Positions 16,952 to 25,978 of a stretch of DNA of 64,000 bases are shown one piece after another; position 1 is the stretch's first letter; every line of letters begins with the position of its first letter. The DNA is from Nakamurella sp040546275 (GTDB taxonomy: Bacteria; Actinomycetota; Actinomycetes; Mycobacteriales; Nakamurellaceae), in the NCBI RefSeq assembly GCF_040546275.1, contig NZ_JBEPNO010000022.1:1-64000 (forward strand), read 5' to 3'. The translations under genes and the position numbers were made by a program. The notes under the pieces were generated by a model. The model did no database searches. It was given only the letters and a program-made list of their open reading frames with translations, and was not told the origin of the DNA.

Positions 16952-19273
16952 TCAGACCGGCTGGAGCCGGACGATCACCGACTTGGAGGTCGGTGTCCCG
17001 GAGACGTCGCCCGTCGAATCCGTGGGGATGAGCACGTTCGCCTCGGGGTAGTAGGCCGCGGCGCTGCCCCTCGTCGTCGGGTAGGAAACCACCCGGAAGC
17101 CGGCAGCGGTGCGCTCCGTCCGTCCGGTCGGATCATCCGCCCACTCACTGATGACGTCGACCATCTGCCGGTCGACGAGCCCCAGCTCGGCCAGATCCTG
17201 CGGGTTGACCAGGACCACCCGACGGGCGTCGGAGATCCCGCGGTAGCGGTCGTCGAGCCCGTAGATGGTGGTGTTGTACTGGTCGTGGCTGCGCAGGGTC
17301 TGCAGCTGCAGACGGCCGGCCGGCACCTTCGGGTAGGTCAGCTCGTTGAGGGTGATCTGGGCCTTGCCGCTCGCGGTCTTGAACGATCGGGTGTCGCGTG
17401 GCGGGTGCGGGAGCACGAATCCGTTCTTCGTCCGGACCCGCCTGTTGTAGTCGGTGAATCCGGGCACGACCCGGGAGACGTGGTCGCGGATCACGTCGTA
17501 GTCGGCTCCCATGGCCTCCCAGTCCACGGGGTGCTCAGAGCCGAGCAGAGCCCGCGCCAGACGGCAGACGATCACCGGTTCGGACAGCAACGATGCGCTC
17601 ACCGGCGTCAGTCGTCCGCGGGAGGAGTGCACCATCGACATCGAGTCCTCGACCGACACCATCTGGGCGCCGCCCGGGTGTGCATCGTCGGAGTCCGAGC
17701 GGCCGAGGGCGGGCAGGATGAGCCCGGTGCCGCCGCGGATCAGGTGCGAGCGGTTCAACTTGGTCGACACCTGCACGGTGAGACCGATCCGTCCCATGGC
17801 TGATTCGGTGGCCGCGGTATCGGGGGTGGCCGAGACGAAGTTGCCGCCCATTCCGATGAAGACGTCGACCTTGCCGTCACGCATCGCCCGCAACGCGTCG
17901 ACGGTGTCGAGGCCGTGTTCTCGGGGTGAGGTGATGGCGAACTCCGCGTCGAGCGCGGCCAGGAAGGACTCCGGCATCTTCTCCCAGATGCCCATCGTCC
18001 GGTCGCCCTGCACGTTGGAGTGCCCGCGAACCGGGCAGACGCCGGCGCCGGGTTTTCCGATCATGCCGCGGATCAGCAGCAGATTGACGAGTTCCTTGAG
18101 GGTGGACACCGAATGCTTGTGCTGGGTGAGACCCATCGCCCAGCAGATGATCGTCTTCTTGGAGGAGATCAACCGATCCGCCAGCTGCCGGATCTGGGCC
18201 CGGTCGAGGCCGGTCGCGCGGTCGATCTCGTCCCAGTCGATCTGCCGTCGGGCGGTCGCGTAGGCCTCGTAGCCCTGCGTGCTGCCCTGGACGAACTCCT
18301 GGTCGAGGACGGACCCGGGCTTTTCGTCCTCGGCGGTCACCAGCAGGTGCCCGAGCGCCTGGAACAGCGCAAGATCTCCACCGAGTTTGATCTGCAGGAA
18401 GTCGTCGGCGAGGTCGGTGCCGCCGCCGACCACCCCCGACACCGTCTGCGGATCGCGGAAGTTGAACAGGCCGGCCTCCGGCAGCGGGTTGACTGCGACG
18501 ATGTGCCCGCCGTTGTGCTTGGTCTCCGACAGTGCGGTGAGCATCCGGGGGTGATTCGTGCCGGGGTTCTGACCGACCACCAGGACGAGGTCGGCCTCGT
18601 GGATGTCGGCCAGCGACACCGATCCCTTGCCGATACCGATCGACTCGGTGAGAGCGGATCCGGAGGATTCGTGGCACATGTTGGAGCAGTCGGGCATGTT
18701 GTTGGTGCCGTAGGACCGGATCATCAACTGGTAGACGAAGGCGGCCTCGTTCGACGTCCGACCCGACGTGTAGAAAACCGCTCGATCGGGGTCGATCGCC
18801 CGCAGGCGGTCGCTGATCAGCGCGAACGACTCCTCCCACGAGATCGGCTCGTAGTGGTCCGATCCCTCCCGGATCACCATCGGCTCGGTGAGGCGGCCCT
18901 GGTTGCCGAGCCAGAAGTCGGTGCGGCCCAGCAACTCCGGTACCGAGTGCCCAGCGAAGAACTCCCGGTCCACCGTCCGCAAGGTGGTTTCCTCGGCCAC
19001 CGCCTTGGCGCCGTTCTCGCAGAACTCCGCCGGACGGCGACGGCCCTGCGGCTCGGGCCAGGCGCAGCCGGGGCAGTCGAAGCCCTCGCGGTGGTTGAGG
19101 CGGGTCAGGGCCCGGGACGTCCGGATCAGCCCGGCCTGCTCGATGCCGCGCTCCAACGCGACGGTGACTGCCTTGACGCCGGCCGCGTGGTGCTGCGGCG
19201 GGCCGACGCGGAGGTCGGCTTCGTCGATGTCGTTGCGGGGGGCTGAAGACCTGTGGGGGATACCGAATGCCAT
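16952..19273 (-). CDS. Molybdopterin oxidoreductase, FdhF/YdeP-like alpha subunit
   Basis: This 773-residue protein belongs to the formate-dehydrogenase-H-like group that holds a bis-MGD molybdenum cofactor. The N-terminal region keeps a CPGCAWPEP motif and a following Cys (AEFCENGAK), which may bind an Fe-S cluster as in YdeP-type enzymes. Cofactor-binding segments include YTSGRTSNEAAF, DCSNMCHESSG, VVGQNPGTNHPR and a C-terminal SHDQYNTTIYG. No beta or gamma subunit is adjacent, so the electron partner is unknown. The nearby fdhD probably matures it. YdeP-type members have been linked to acid resistance, and formate is not proven as substrate. Confidence 0.88.
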   Translation of the reverse strand: MAFGIPHRSSAPRNDIDEADLRVGPPQHHAAGVKAVTVALERGIEQAGLIRTSRALTRLNHREGFDCPGCAWPEPQGRRRPAEFCENGAKAVAEETTLRTVDREFFAGHSVPELLGRTDFWLGNQGRLTEPMVIREGSDHYEPISWEESFALISDRLRAIDPDRAVFYTSGRTSNEAAFVYQLMIRSYGTNNMPDCSNMCHESSGSALTESIGIGKGSVSLADIHEADLVLVVGQNPGTNHPRMLTALSETKHNGGHIVAVNPLPEAGLFNFRDPQTVSGVVGGGTDLADDFLQIKLGGDLALFQALGHLLVTAEDEKPGSVLDQEFVQGSTQGYEAYATARRQIDWDEIDRATGLDRAQIRQLADRLISSKKTIICWAMGLTQHKHSVSTLKELVNLLLIRGMIGKPGAGVCPVRGHSNVQGDRTMGIWEKMPESFLAALDAEFAITSPREHGLDTVDALRAMRDGKVDVFIGMGGNFVSATPDTAATESAMGRIGLTVQVSTKLNRSHLIRGGTGLILPALGRSDSDDAHPGGAQMVSVEDSMSMVHSSRGRLTPVSASLLSEPVIVCRLARALLGSEHPVDWEAMGADYDVIRDHVSRVVPGFTDYNRRVRTKNGFVLPHPPRDTRSFKTASGKAQITLNELTYPKVPAGRLQLQTLRSHDQYNTTIYGLDDRYRGISDARRVVLVNPQDLAELGLVDRQMVDVISEWADDPTGRTERTAAGFRVVSYPTTRGSAAAYYPEANVLIPTDSTGDVSGTPTSKSVIVRLQPV

Positions 19274-19345
19274 CCTTCGATCTTGCCTCGGCGCCGGACC
19301 GGCGAACTACGCAGATTCGGCAGCGATACCTGGCACCATGGGGCA

Positions 19346-20152
19346 GTGACCGTCTACCGCGATTCCGGTGTGGTGCTGCGGGTGACGAAGCTCGGCGAGG
19401 CCGATCGCATCATCACCCTGCTCACCCGTCGTGAGGGCCGCGTACGTGCGGTCGCGAAAGGCGTTCGCCGCACCAAGAGTCGGTTCGGGGGACGGCTGGA
19501 GCCGTTCAGCCACGTCGACCTGCAGCTGTACGCCGGACGCAACCTGGACATCGTCACGCAGGCCGTCGCGCTGGATTCGTTCGGGTCGCGGATCGCCGCC
19601 GACTACTCGCGCTACACCACGGCGACGGCCATCGTGGAGACCGTCGAGCGCCTGACCTCCGAGGAACGCGAGCCGTCCCTGAAGCTCTACCTGCTGCTGG
19701 TCTCGGTGTTGCGCGCACTGGCCGAGACCGACCGCGACCCGTCGCTGCTGCTCGATGCTTTCCTGGTCAGATCGATGTCGCTCGCCGGCTGGGCGCCGGC
19801 GCTCGAGGACTGTGCGCGATGCGGCGAGCCGGGGCCGCACGCCGCTTTCCACGTGCCTTCCGGTGGGCTGCTCTGCAGCGGCTGCCGGTCCGCGGGAGCG
19901 GCCCGGCCGGCACCGGGTGCGATCGCGTTGATGGCCGACCTCGCATCCGGCAACTGGCCGGCAGCCGAATCGGCCGACGGCTCGATGCGCCGGGAGGCGT
20001 CGGGTCTGATCGCCGCTCTCCTGCAGTGGCACATCGCACGCGGATTGAAGTCGTTGCCGCTGGTCGACCGCGGAAGCTATGCGGCGCCGCCACTGGAGTT
20101 GGGTGGTTACCCGGCAGTCACCCACCCCGCAGCGGCCGGCGGGTCGTCATGA
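19346..20152 (+). CDS. recO: DNA repair protein RecO
   Basis: RecO loads RecA on SSB-coated DNA in the RecFOR pathway. The 268-residue product starts YRDSGVVLRVTKLGEADRI, typical of the N-terminal OB fold, followed by a helical domain. A zinc-binding region (CARCG ... LLCSGC) lies near residues 154-180. GTG 19346 matches the family N-terminus; upstream codons are not conserved. The stop overlaps the uppS start as ATGA, so the two genes are translationally coupled, the usual neighbourhood in actinobacteria. Confidence 0.95.
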   Translation: MTVYRDSGVVLRVTKLGEADRIITLLTRREGRVRAVAKGVRRTKSRFGGRLEPFSHVDLQLYAGRNLDIVTQAVALDSFGSRIAADYSRYTTATAIVETVERLTSEEREPSLKLYLLLVSVLRALAETDRDPSLLLDAFLVRSMSLAGWAPALEDCARCGEPGPHAAFHVPSGGLLCSGCRSAGAARPAPGAIALMADLASGNWPAAESADGSMRREASGLIAALLQWHIARGLKSLPLVDRGSYAAPPLELGGYPAVTHPAAAGGSS

Positions 20153-20997
20153 GGGCCCGTCCGTCCCGTGCCCCTGCCATCCCGACGGTTCACCGGTCTC
20201 CTCATCCCCACACGAGCGGCGCCCAGCCTCCACCGATCCCGCTCGAGGCAGTCCCGGCCCACGTGGCGCTGGTGATGGACGGAAACGGCCGCTGGGCCAA
20301 GGCCAGGGGACTGCCGCGGACCGAGGGGCACAAGCTGGGGGAGGCGGCCCTGTTCGACGTGGTCGAGGGTTGCATCCAACTCGGCGTCAAACACCTGTCG
20401 GCCTACGCCTTCTCGACGGAGAACTGGAAGCGGTCACCGGACGAGGTCCGGTTCCTGATGGGGTTCAACCGGGACGTCATCCGCCGTCGTCGGGACGACA
20501 TGCACGACCTCGGGGTCCGGGTGCGGTGGGCCGGCCGCCGGCCGCGGCTGTGGCGTAGCGTCATCCACGAACTCGAGGTGGCCGAGCAACTTACTGCCGC
20601 TAACGACGTCCTGACGCTGACCATGTGTGTCAACTACGGAGGCCGGGCGGAGATCGCCGACGCCGCCAAGGCCATCGCTCTCGAGGTGGCCGCTGGACGG
20701 GTCAACCCGGCGAAGGTGGACGAAGCGATGCTGGCGAAGTATCTCGACGAGCCCGACATGCCCGACGTCGACCTGTTCCTGCGCTCCTCCGGGGAGCAGC
20801 GCACCAGCAACTTCCTGCTCTGGCAGTCCGCCTACGCCGAGATGGTCTTCCTGGACACGCTCTTCCCCGATTTCGACCGCCGCCATCTCTGGCAGGCGTG
20901 CGAGATCTTCGCTGCCCGCACCCGCCGCTTCGGCGCGGCCACCGAGGTTCCACCGGGCCCCGACGTACCCGCGGTCGCCGAGAGCCCGGCCTCATGA
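20149..20997 (+). CDS. uppS: Isoprenyl (Z-polyprenyl) diphosphate synthase UppS
   Basis: This enzyme adds isopentenyl diphosphate units in cis to make the polyprenyl phosphate carrier used in cell-wall synthesis. The 282-residue product shows the catalytic Asp44 in MDGNGRWA, GHKLG, FSTENW, and the substrate-binding DLFLRSSGEQRTSNF segment. An N-terminal extension of about 35 residues precedes the fold. ATG 20149 overlaps the recO stop, and its own stop overlaps the next gene, so recO, uppS and the permease form one coupled unit. Confidence 0.95.
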   Translation: MRARPSRAPAIPTVHRSPHPHTSGAQPPPIPLEAVPAHVALVMDGNGRWAKARGLPRTEGHKLGEAALFDVVEGCIQLGVKHLSAYAFSTENWKRSPDEVRFLMGFNRDVIRRRRDDMHDLGVRVRWAGRRPRLWRSVIHELEVAEQLTAANDVLTLTMCVNYGGRAEIADAAKAIALEVAAGRVNPAKVDEAMLAKYLDEPDMPDVDLFLRSSGEQRTSNFLLWQSAYAEMVFLDTLFPDFDRRHLWQACEIFAARTRRFGAATEVPPGPDVPAVAESPAS

Positions 20998-22043
20998 CGG
21001 ACCTGCGACACAGCCACCCGACTCCGTCTCGGCCGCCGGCAGGACGTTCCTCTGGGAAGGTGCGCCCCCGCTACCAACCGGGATCGCTGGAGATCTTCGG
21101 CCTGATCCTGTTGACGGCGGTGCTGCTGCGCACCCAGTTGGCCGACCTTTTGACGAAGGTGCTGCCGTCGGGCTGGGCCACCGTCTTCGTCGCGATCTGC
21201 GTCCAGGCCACGCCGTTCCTGGTGCTCGGCGTGGTCGTCTCCGGAGCCATCGCGGCGTTCGTGCCAGCCAGCTTCTTCGCCAGGGTGATGCCCAGCAGTC
21301 CGGTCCTGGCGGTGCCGCTGGCCGGTGTCTGCGGCATCGCGCTCCCGGGGTGCGAGTGCGGTTCGGTGCCGATCGCCAACCGGTTGATCGACCGCGGCGT
21401 GCGGCCGTCGGCGGCGCTGGCGTTCCTGCTCTCCGCTCCGGCGATCAACCCGATCGTGCTGGTCGCCACCGCGGTGGCGTTCCAGGCGGAGCCGAGCATG
21501 GTCTGGGCGCGGCTGGTCGCCGGGCTGGTCACCGCTGTGCTGGTCGGCTGGATCTGGGAGCGGATCGGGCGCCCGGAGTGGATGAAGCCCAAACCTCGCA
21601 ACCGGGTCACCGGGGCAGACGGTCAGGAGACCGGTCCTGCCGTCTTCCTGCCGACGGTGCGCGGCGACTTCACCCAGGCCGCCGGCTTCCTGGTGATCGG
21701 GGCCGCCGCGGCGGCGACGCTCAACACGTTGGTGCCGCGCGAGTTCATGGCCCACGTCGGATCCTCGGTGTTCCTGTCGATCCTGGTGATGGGCGCGTTG
21801 GCCTTCTTCCTCGCGCTCTGCTCGGAGTCCGACGCCTTCGTCGCGGCGTCGTTCTCCACCATTCCGGTGGTCGGCAAGCTGGTGTTCCTGACCGTTGGCC
21901 CGGCCGTCGACATCAAACTGTTCGCGATGCAGTCCGGGACGTTCGGGCGCCGGTTCGCCGTCCGGTTCGCGCCGGTGACGTTCGTCGTCGCCGTGCTGGT
22001 CGGGGTCGGCACCGGACTGCTCTTCTTCGGGGGGTGGCGCTGA
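20994..22043 (+). CDS. Permease, DUF318/YraQ-YcgR family
   Basis: The 349-residue membrane protein has about eight hydrophobic segments and the family hallmark CGIALPGCECGSVPIA, followed by LSAPAINPIV. A hydrophilic loop lies near residues 190-215. B. subtilis YcgR is a comparable permease paired with YcgQ, but transported substrates in this family are not settled. The ATG overlaps the uppS stop (ATGA) and the stop overlaps the next gene (TGATG), so it is made together with both. Confidence 0.88.
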   Translation: MTDLRHSHPTPSRPPAGRSSGKVRPRYQPGSLEIFGLILLTAVLLRTQLADLLTKVLPSGWATVFVAICVQATPFLVLGVVVSGAIAAFVPASFFARVMPSSPVLAVPLAGVCGIALPGCECGSVPIANRLIDRGVRPSAALAFLLSAPAINPIVLVATAVAFQAEPSMVWARLVAGLVTAVLVGWIWERIGRPEWMKPKPRNRVTGADGQETGPAVFLPTVRGDFTQAAGFLVIGAAAAATLNTLVPREFMAHVGSSVFLSILVMGALAFFLALCSESDAFVAASFSTIPVVGKLVFLTVGPAVDIKLFAMQSGTFGRRFAVRFAPVTFVVAVLVGVGTGLLFFGGWR

Positions 22044-22945
22044 TGAACCGGACCACGCAGTCGGCGGTCATCGCCCTGCTCGGTGGCCTGCTCATCTCCA
22101 TCACCGTGAGCGGTCGGTTCACGTCGTACGTCAAGCCCGGGTTCGGTCCCCTGCTGCTGATCGCCGGCGGGATCCTGATCCTGGTCGGCGTGCTGTCGAT
22201 CGTGTCCGGCCTGCGGGCGGCCAAGAAGGTCGACGAGCTGGCTGAGGTCGAGGTGCAGATCGCTGCTCCGGTGCACTCCGGTCCGGCCGACCACGACGAT
22301 TCCCACGGTCACTCGCACGAACGATCCAAGGCTCCCTGGTTGATCCTGGCGCCGATCCTGGTCCTCCTCCTGCTGGCCCCGCCGGCTCTCGGGGCTGATG
22401 CAGTCGCGCGCAACGCCGGGTCGCAGGCGCTGGCCGGTCTCGGCGGAGTGGCAGCCCCCTCGGGGACCGGCGCCGATGTCGGTGCCGGTGGCACCGCCGG
22501 TGGATACGCACCGAACGACGGCAGCGGTCACGGGATCGGCACCAAGGCATTCGCCAAGCAGCGCCCGACGATGTCGTTTCCCGCGCTGCCCGCGGGCAAG
22601 GACCCGGCGCTGACGCTCAAGGAATTCATCATGCGCGCGCTGTACGACGGCGGAGACTCGGTGTCGGACAACAACATCACCGTCGTCGGGTTCATCGCAG
22701 CGCCGGGCGACGGCTATACCGGCGGTTACTCGCTCGCTCGGATGACGATCAGCTGCTGTGCCGCCGACGCCAGCCCCATGCGGGTGCACGTCGACAGTGC
22801 GGCAAAGTACCCGGTGAACACCTGGGTGTCCGCGGTGATCAGCGCCCAGACCGGCACCGCGAGCGCCGACAACGACTACGTGCCGACCGTCGACCTGGTG
22901 TCGATCAGCACCATCACCCAGCCGTCCGACCCGTACGAGCACTGA
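22043..22945 (+). CDS. TIGR03943/DUF1980 family membrane protein (YcgQ-like)
   Basis: The 300-residue product has two N-terminal membrane helices, a His-rich loop (DHDDSHGHSHE) that may bind metal, a third helix, and an external C-terminal domain with MTISCCAADASPMRVHV. This layout matches the YcgQ-type partner of the permease just upstream. In B. subtilis the pair is under zinc control; the His-rich loop fits a metal role here, but that is inference. TGATG overlap with the permease shows tight coupling. Confidence 0.85.
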   Translation: MNRTTQSAVIALLGGLLISITVSGRFTSYVKPGFGPLLLIAGGILILVGVLSIVSGLRAAKKVDELAEVEVQIAAPVHSGPADHDDSHGHSHERSKAPWLILAPILVLLLLAPPALGADAVARNAGSQALAGLGGVAAPSGTGADVGAGGTAGGYAPNDGSGHGIGTKAFAKQRPTMSFPALPAGKDPALTLKEFIMRALYDGGDSVSDNNITVVGFIAAPGDGYTGGYSLARMTISCCAADASPMRVHVDSAAKYPVNTWVSAVISAQTGTASADNDYVPTVDLVSISTITQPSDPYEH

Positions 22946-22963
22946 CCGGCGATCGGGTCCTGA

Positions 22964-23845
22964 TCAGCGCAGCTCGCTGCGGAGCGCCTCGGCCAGGGTG
23001 GCGTGGCTGAACACGAAGCCGGAGTCGGTGAGTACCTTCGGCACGGCGTTCTGGCCGGCCACGATCTCCTCGGCGAAGTCGCCCACCACGGCCTTCAGAG
23101 CGAACGTGGGCACGATCCACGGGGTCGGCCGGTGGAGTTGGTGGCCCAGTTCTTTGGTGAACGCCGCGTTGGTCACCGGTTCCGGCGCGGTCAGGTTCAC
23201 CGGACCGGAGACGTCCGCAGTGAGCAGGTGCACGATGGCGTCGATCTCGTCGGTGGCCGAGATCCACGGGTAGAACTGCTTGCCGGAACCGAGCTTTCCG
23301 CCTGCGAACAACTTCGTGATGAGCGTGAGCCTTGGCAGCAGCCCGGCCTCGTGGCCGAGCACCAGACCGGTGCGCAGGTGCACCACCCGGACGCCGCCGT
23401 CATCGGCCGTAGCCGTTGCGCGCTCCCAGTCCACGCAGACCCCGGCCAGGAAGGTAGTCCCGGCGTGCTCGGTCTCGACCACCGGCTCGGCGCCACGCGG
23501 CCCGTAGTAGCCGACGGCGGACCCGTTGATCAGCGCCGGGACACCTGCCGCAGCACACTTCTCGGCCAGTAGCCGGGTCGGGTTGACCCGGGACGTGCGG
23601 ATCAGCTCGCGATAGGCGGAGTTCCATCGCTTGTCACCGACGCCGACACCGCACAGGTTCACCACGGCATCGGCGCCGTCCAGCACCGAGGCGTCCAGCT
23701 CACCCGCGTCAGGATTCCAGGTGACCTGGTCTGCGCCCTTCGGAGCGCTGCGCACCAGCTGCGTGACCTGGTGCCCGCCCGACTTCAACTTCTTGAGCAG
23801 GCGCTGACCGAGGAACCCACTCGAACCTGCCGCGATGATGTGCAT
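22964..23845 (-). CDS. TIGR01777 family NAD(P)-binding epimerase-like protein
   Basis: The 293-residue product is an extended short-chain dehydrogenase/epimerase. The N-terminal nucleotide-binding motif is GSSGFLG at residues 8-14, then NLCGVGVGDKRW, NGSAVGYYG with the Tyr of the active site, and FYPWISATDEIDAI. The C-terminal SDR-tail with PTPWIVPTFALK is typical of TIGR01777. ATG 23845 starts right before the Rossmann strand, so it is preferred over a start 21 bases upstream. Next to the E2 gene, as in mycobacteria (Rv2215-Rv2216). The substrate is unknown. Confidence 0.9.
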   Translation of the reverse strand: MHIIAAGSSGFLGQRLLKKLKSGGHQVTQLVRSAPKGADQVTWNPDAGELDASVLDGADAVVNLCGVGVGDKRWNSAYRELIRTSRVNPTRLLAEKCAAAGVPALINGSAVGYYGPRGAEPVVETEHAGTTFLAGVCVDWERATATADDGGVRVVHLRTGLVLGHEAGLLPRLTLITKLFAGGKLGSGKQFYPWISATDEIDAIVHLLTADVSGPVNLTAPEPVTNAAFTKELGHQLHRPTPWIVPTFALKAVVGDFAEEIVAGQNAVPKVLTDSGFVFSHATLAEALRSELR

Positions 23846-23899
23846 CGAACAACGACTCCCATCCACTGGAACTCACGGGAACGCATTGGCACGCTGGTC

Positions 23900-25876
23900 C
23901 TACAGCCCGAGATCGCCTTCGAACTCGCCCGCTTCGATGCGCTTCTTGACGGCCGCGAGGAACCGCGAGGCGTCGGCACCGTCGATGTTGCGGTGGTCGT
24001 AGGACATCGCCAGGTACATCATCGAGCGGATCGCGATGACCTCGCCGCCATCGGCGTCCAGGGCCACCACCGGGCGCTTGACGATCGCGCCGGTGCCCAG
24101 GATCGCGGACTGCGGCGGGACGAAGATCGGGGTGTCGAACAGCGCCCCGACCGAGCCCGTATTCGTGATGGTGAACGTCCCGCCGGATAGATCGTCCGGT
24201 CCGACCTTGTTGCTGCGGGTGCGGGCGGCCAGGTCGGCGATCTTGCGGGCGATGCCGCCGATGTTGAGGTCGTCGGCCTCCTTGATCACCGGCACGATCA
24301 GACCACGGGGCGTGTCGACGGCGATGCCGAGGTTGACCGAGCCGTGGTAGGTGATCTCCTTGATGTCCTCCGACAGTGACGAATTGACCACCGGGTAGAG
24401 CTTCAGACCTTCGATGGCGGCCTTGACGAAGAACGGCAGGAACGAGAGCTTGACGCCTTCGCGCGCCTCGAAACCGGCCTTGGCCTTCGCCCGCAGGGTG
24501 GCGACCCTCGTGACGTCGACCTCGATGACGGTCGTCAGCTGGGCGGCGGTCTGCAGCCCGTACAGCATGTTCTTGGCGATCGACTGACGGATCCGCGGCA
24601 GCTTCTGGGTGGTGCCGATCAGCGCGGTGGCCGCGGCGTCCGCGACCGGCTTGGTGGCCGCCGGTGCCGAAGGTGAAGGTGCGGCCGGTGCTGCTGCCGC
24701 CGGGGGAGCGGCGGCCTTCGCGGCCTCGGCCGCCGCGGCAGCCTCGGTCGCCGCAGTTGCGGCCTTCACCGCTTCGCCGGCCGCGACGACGTCCTCGCGG
24801 CGGATCCGACCGCCGACACCGGTCCCGGTGACGGTCGAGAGGTCGACACCCTGATCGGCGGCGAGCTTGCGGATCACCGGAGTGACGTAGCTGGTGCTCG
24901 CGGGCTTCTCGGCCGGCTGCCAGTCGGTCGCTACCGGCTTCGCGGCCGGAGCCGCAGCATCCGGGGACTGCGTGACCGGTGCGGGCGCAGATGGCGACTC
25001 GGCCTTCGCCGCGGCCGGTGTGGTCGTCGGCTCGGCCGGAGCCGGATCGGGTGCGGAATCGGGCACCGCGGTGGCCGGGGGTTCGGGCTGGGCGGCGGGT
25101 GCTGGCTGGGCGGCGGGTGCGGGCTGGGCGGCGGGTGCGGGTTCGGGCTCCGGCGCTCTGGGGGCGGCGGGCGCCGCACCCTTGTCACCGATGACGGCGA
25201 GCTGACCACCGACCTCCACGGTGCCGTCCTCCTCGACCGAGATCTCCAGCAGGGTGCCGGCGACCGGCGAGGGGACCTCGGTGTCGACCTTGTCGGTGGA
25301 GATCTCGACCAACGGCTCGTCGACCGCGACGTCGTCACCGACGGCCTTCAGCCAGCGGGTGACGGTGCCCTCGGTGACGGATTCGCCCATGGCGGGCAAC
25401 AGGATCGGCGTCCCGCTGCCGGTGGGTGCTGCGGCCTCGGCGACCGGCTTCTCGGCGGGAGTGTCGACATCGGTGGACGGCTTCTGCGGCTCGGGCGCCT
25501 CGGCGGCCGGCACGGCCTCGGGTTCGGGGGCGGGTTCGGCAGCCGCGGGTTCTGTAGCCTCGGGTTCGGCAGCCTCGGGTTCTGCCGTGGCCACCGGTTC
25601 CGGTGCAGCTTCGGGTTCGGCAGCGGCGGTGGCGCCCGACCCGTCACCGATGACGGCGAGCTCGGCACCGACCTCGGCCGTCTCGTCCTCGGCGACGACG
25701 ATCTTCTCCAGGACGCCCGCGAAGGGCGAGGGGATCTCGGTGTCGACCTTGTCGGTGGAGATCTCGACCAAGGGTTCGTCGACGGCGACCTCGTCGCCGA
25801 CCTCCTTGAGCCACCGGGTGACAGTGCCTTCGGTCACGCTCTCTCCGAGAGCCGGCATCTGCACGGAATTCGACAT
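23900..25876 (-). CDS. sucB: 2-oxoacid dehydrogenase E2 (dihydrolipoamide acyltransferase)
   Basis: This is the acyltransferase core of pyruvate and/or 2-oxoglutarate dehydrogenase. Two lipoyl domains are visible, each with DKVDTE (Lys43 in the first, about Lys190 in the second). They are joined by long Ala/Pro/Glu linkers. A peripheral subunit-binding domain (VTPVIRKLAADQGVDL) and the catalytic domain with DHRNIDGADASRFL follow. At 658 residues it is longer than many E2s because of the linkers, one of which has (AQPAPA) repeats at about 25088-25140. In actinobacteria one such E2 (DlaT) can serve both complexes, so dlaT is an equally good name. E3 lies directly upstream. Confidence 0.93.
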   Translation of the reverse strand: MSNSVQMPALGESVTEGTVTRWLKEVGDEVAVDEPLVEISTDKVDTEIPSPFAGVLEKIVVAEDETAEVGAELAVIGDGSGATAAAEPEAAPEPVATAEPEAAEPEATEPAAAEPAPEPEAVPAAEAPEPQKPSTDVDTPAEKPVAEAAAPTGSGTPILLPAMGESVTEGTVTRWLKAVGDDVAVDEPLVEISTDKVDTEVPSPVAGTLLEISVEEDGTVEVGGQLAVIGDKGAAPAAPRAPEPEPAPAAQPAPAAQPAPAAQPEPPATAVPDSAPDPAPAEPTTTPAAAKAESPSAPAPVTQSPDAAAPAAKPVATDWQPAEKPASTSYVTPVIRKLAADQGVDLSTVTGTGVGGRIRREDVVAAGEAVKAATAATEAAAAAEAAKAAAPPAAAAPAAPSPSAPAATKPVADAAATALIGTTQKLPRIRQSIAKNMLYGLQTAAQLTTVIEVDVTRVATLRAKAKAGFEAREGVKLSFLPFFVKAAIEGLKLYPVVNSSLSEDIKEITYHGSVNLGIAVDTPRGLIVPVIKEADDLNIGGIARKIADLAARTRSNKVGPDDLSGGTFTITNTGSVGALFDTPIFVPPQSAILGTGAIVKRPVVALDADGGEVIAIRSMMYLAMSYDHRNIDGADASRFLAAVKKRIEAGEFEGDLGL

Positions 25877-25978
25877 GGATTCTCTTCCCTACCTGGTCGA
25901 CGAGCTGATCGTGTGCGTTGCGTGGTGCGGGTGTTGCGGACTACAGGTGGTGCTGATGCCGGGAGGTCCTGCGGGACG

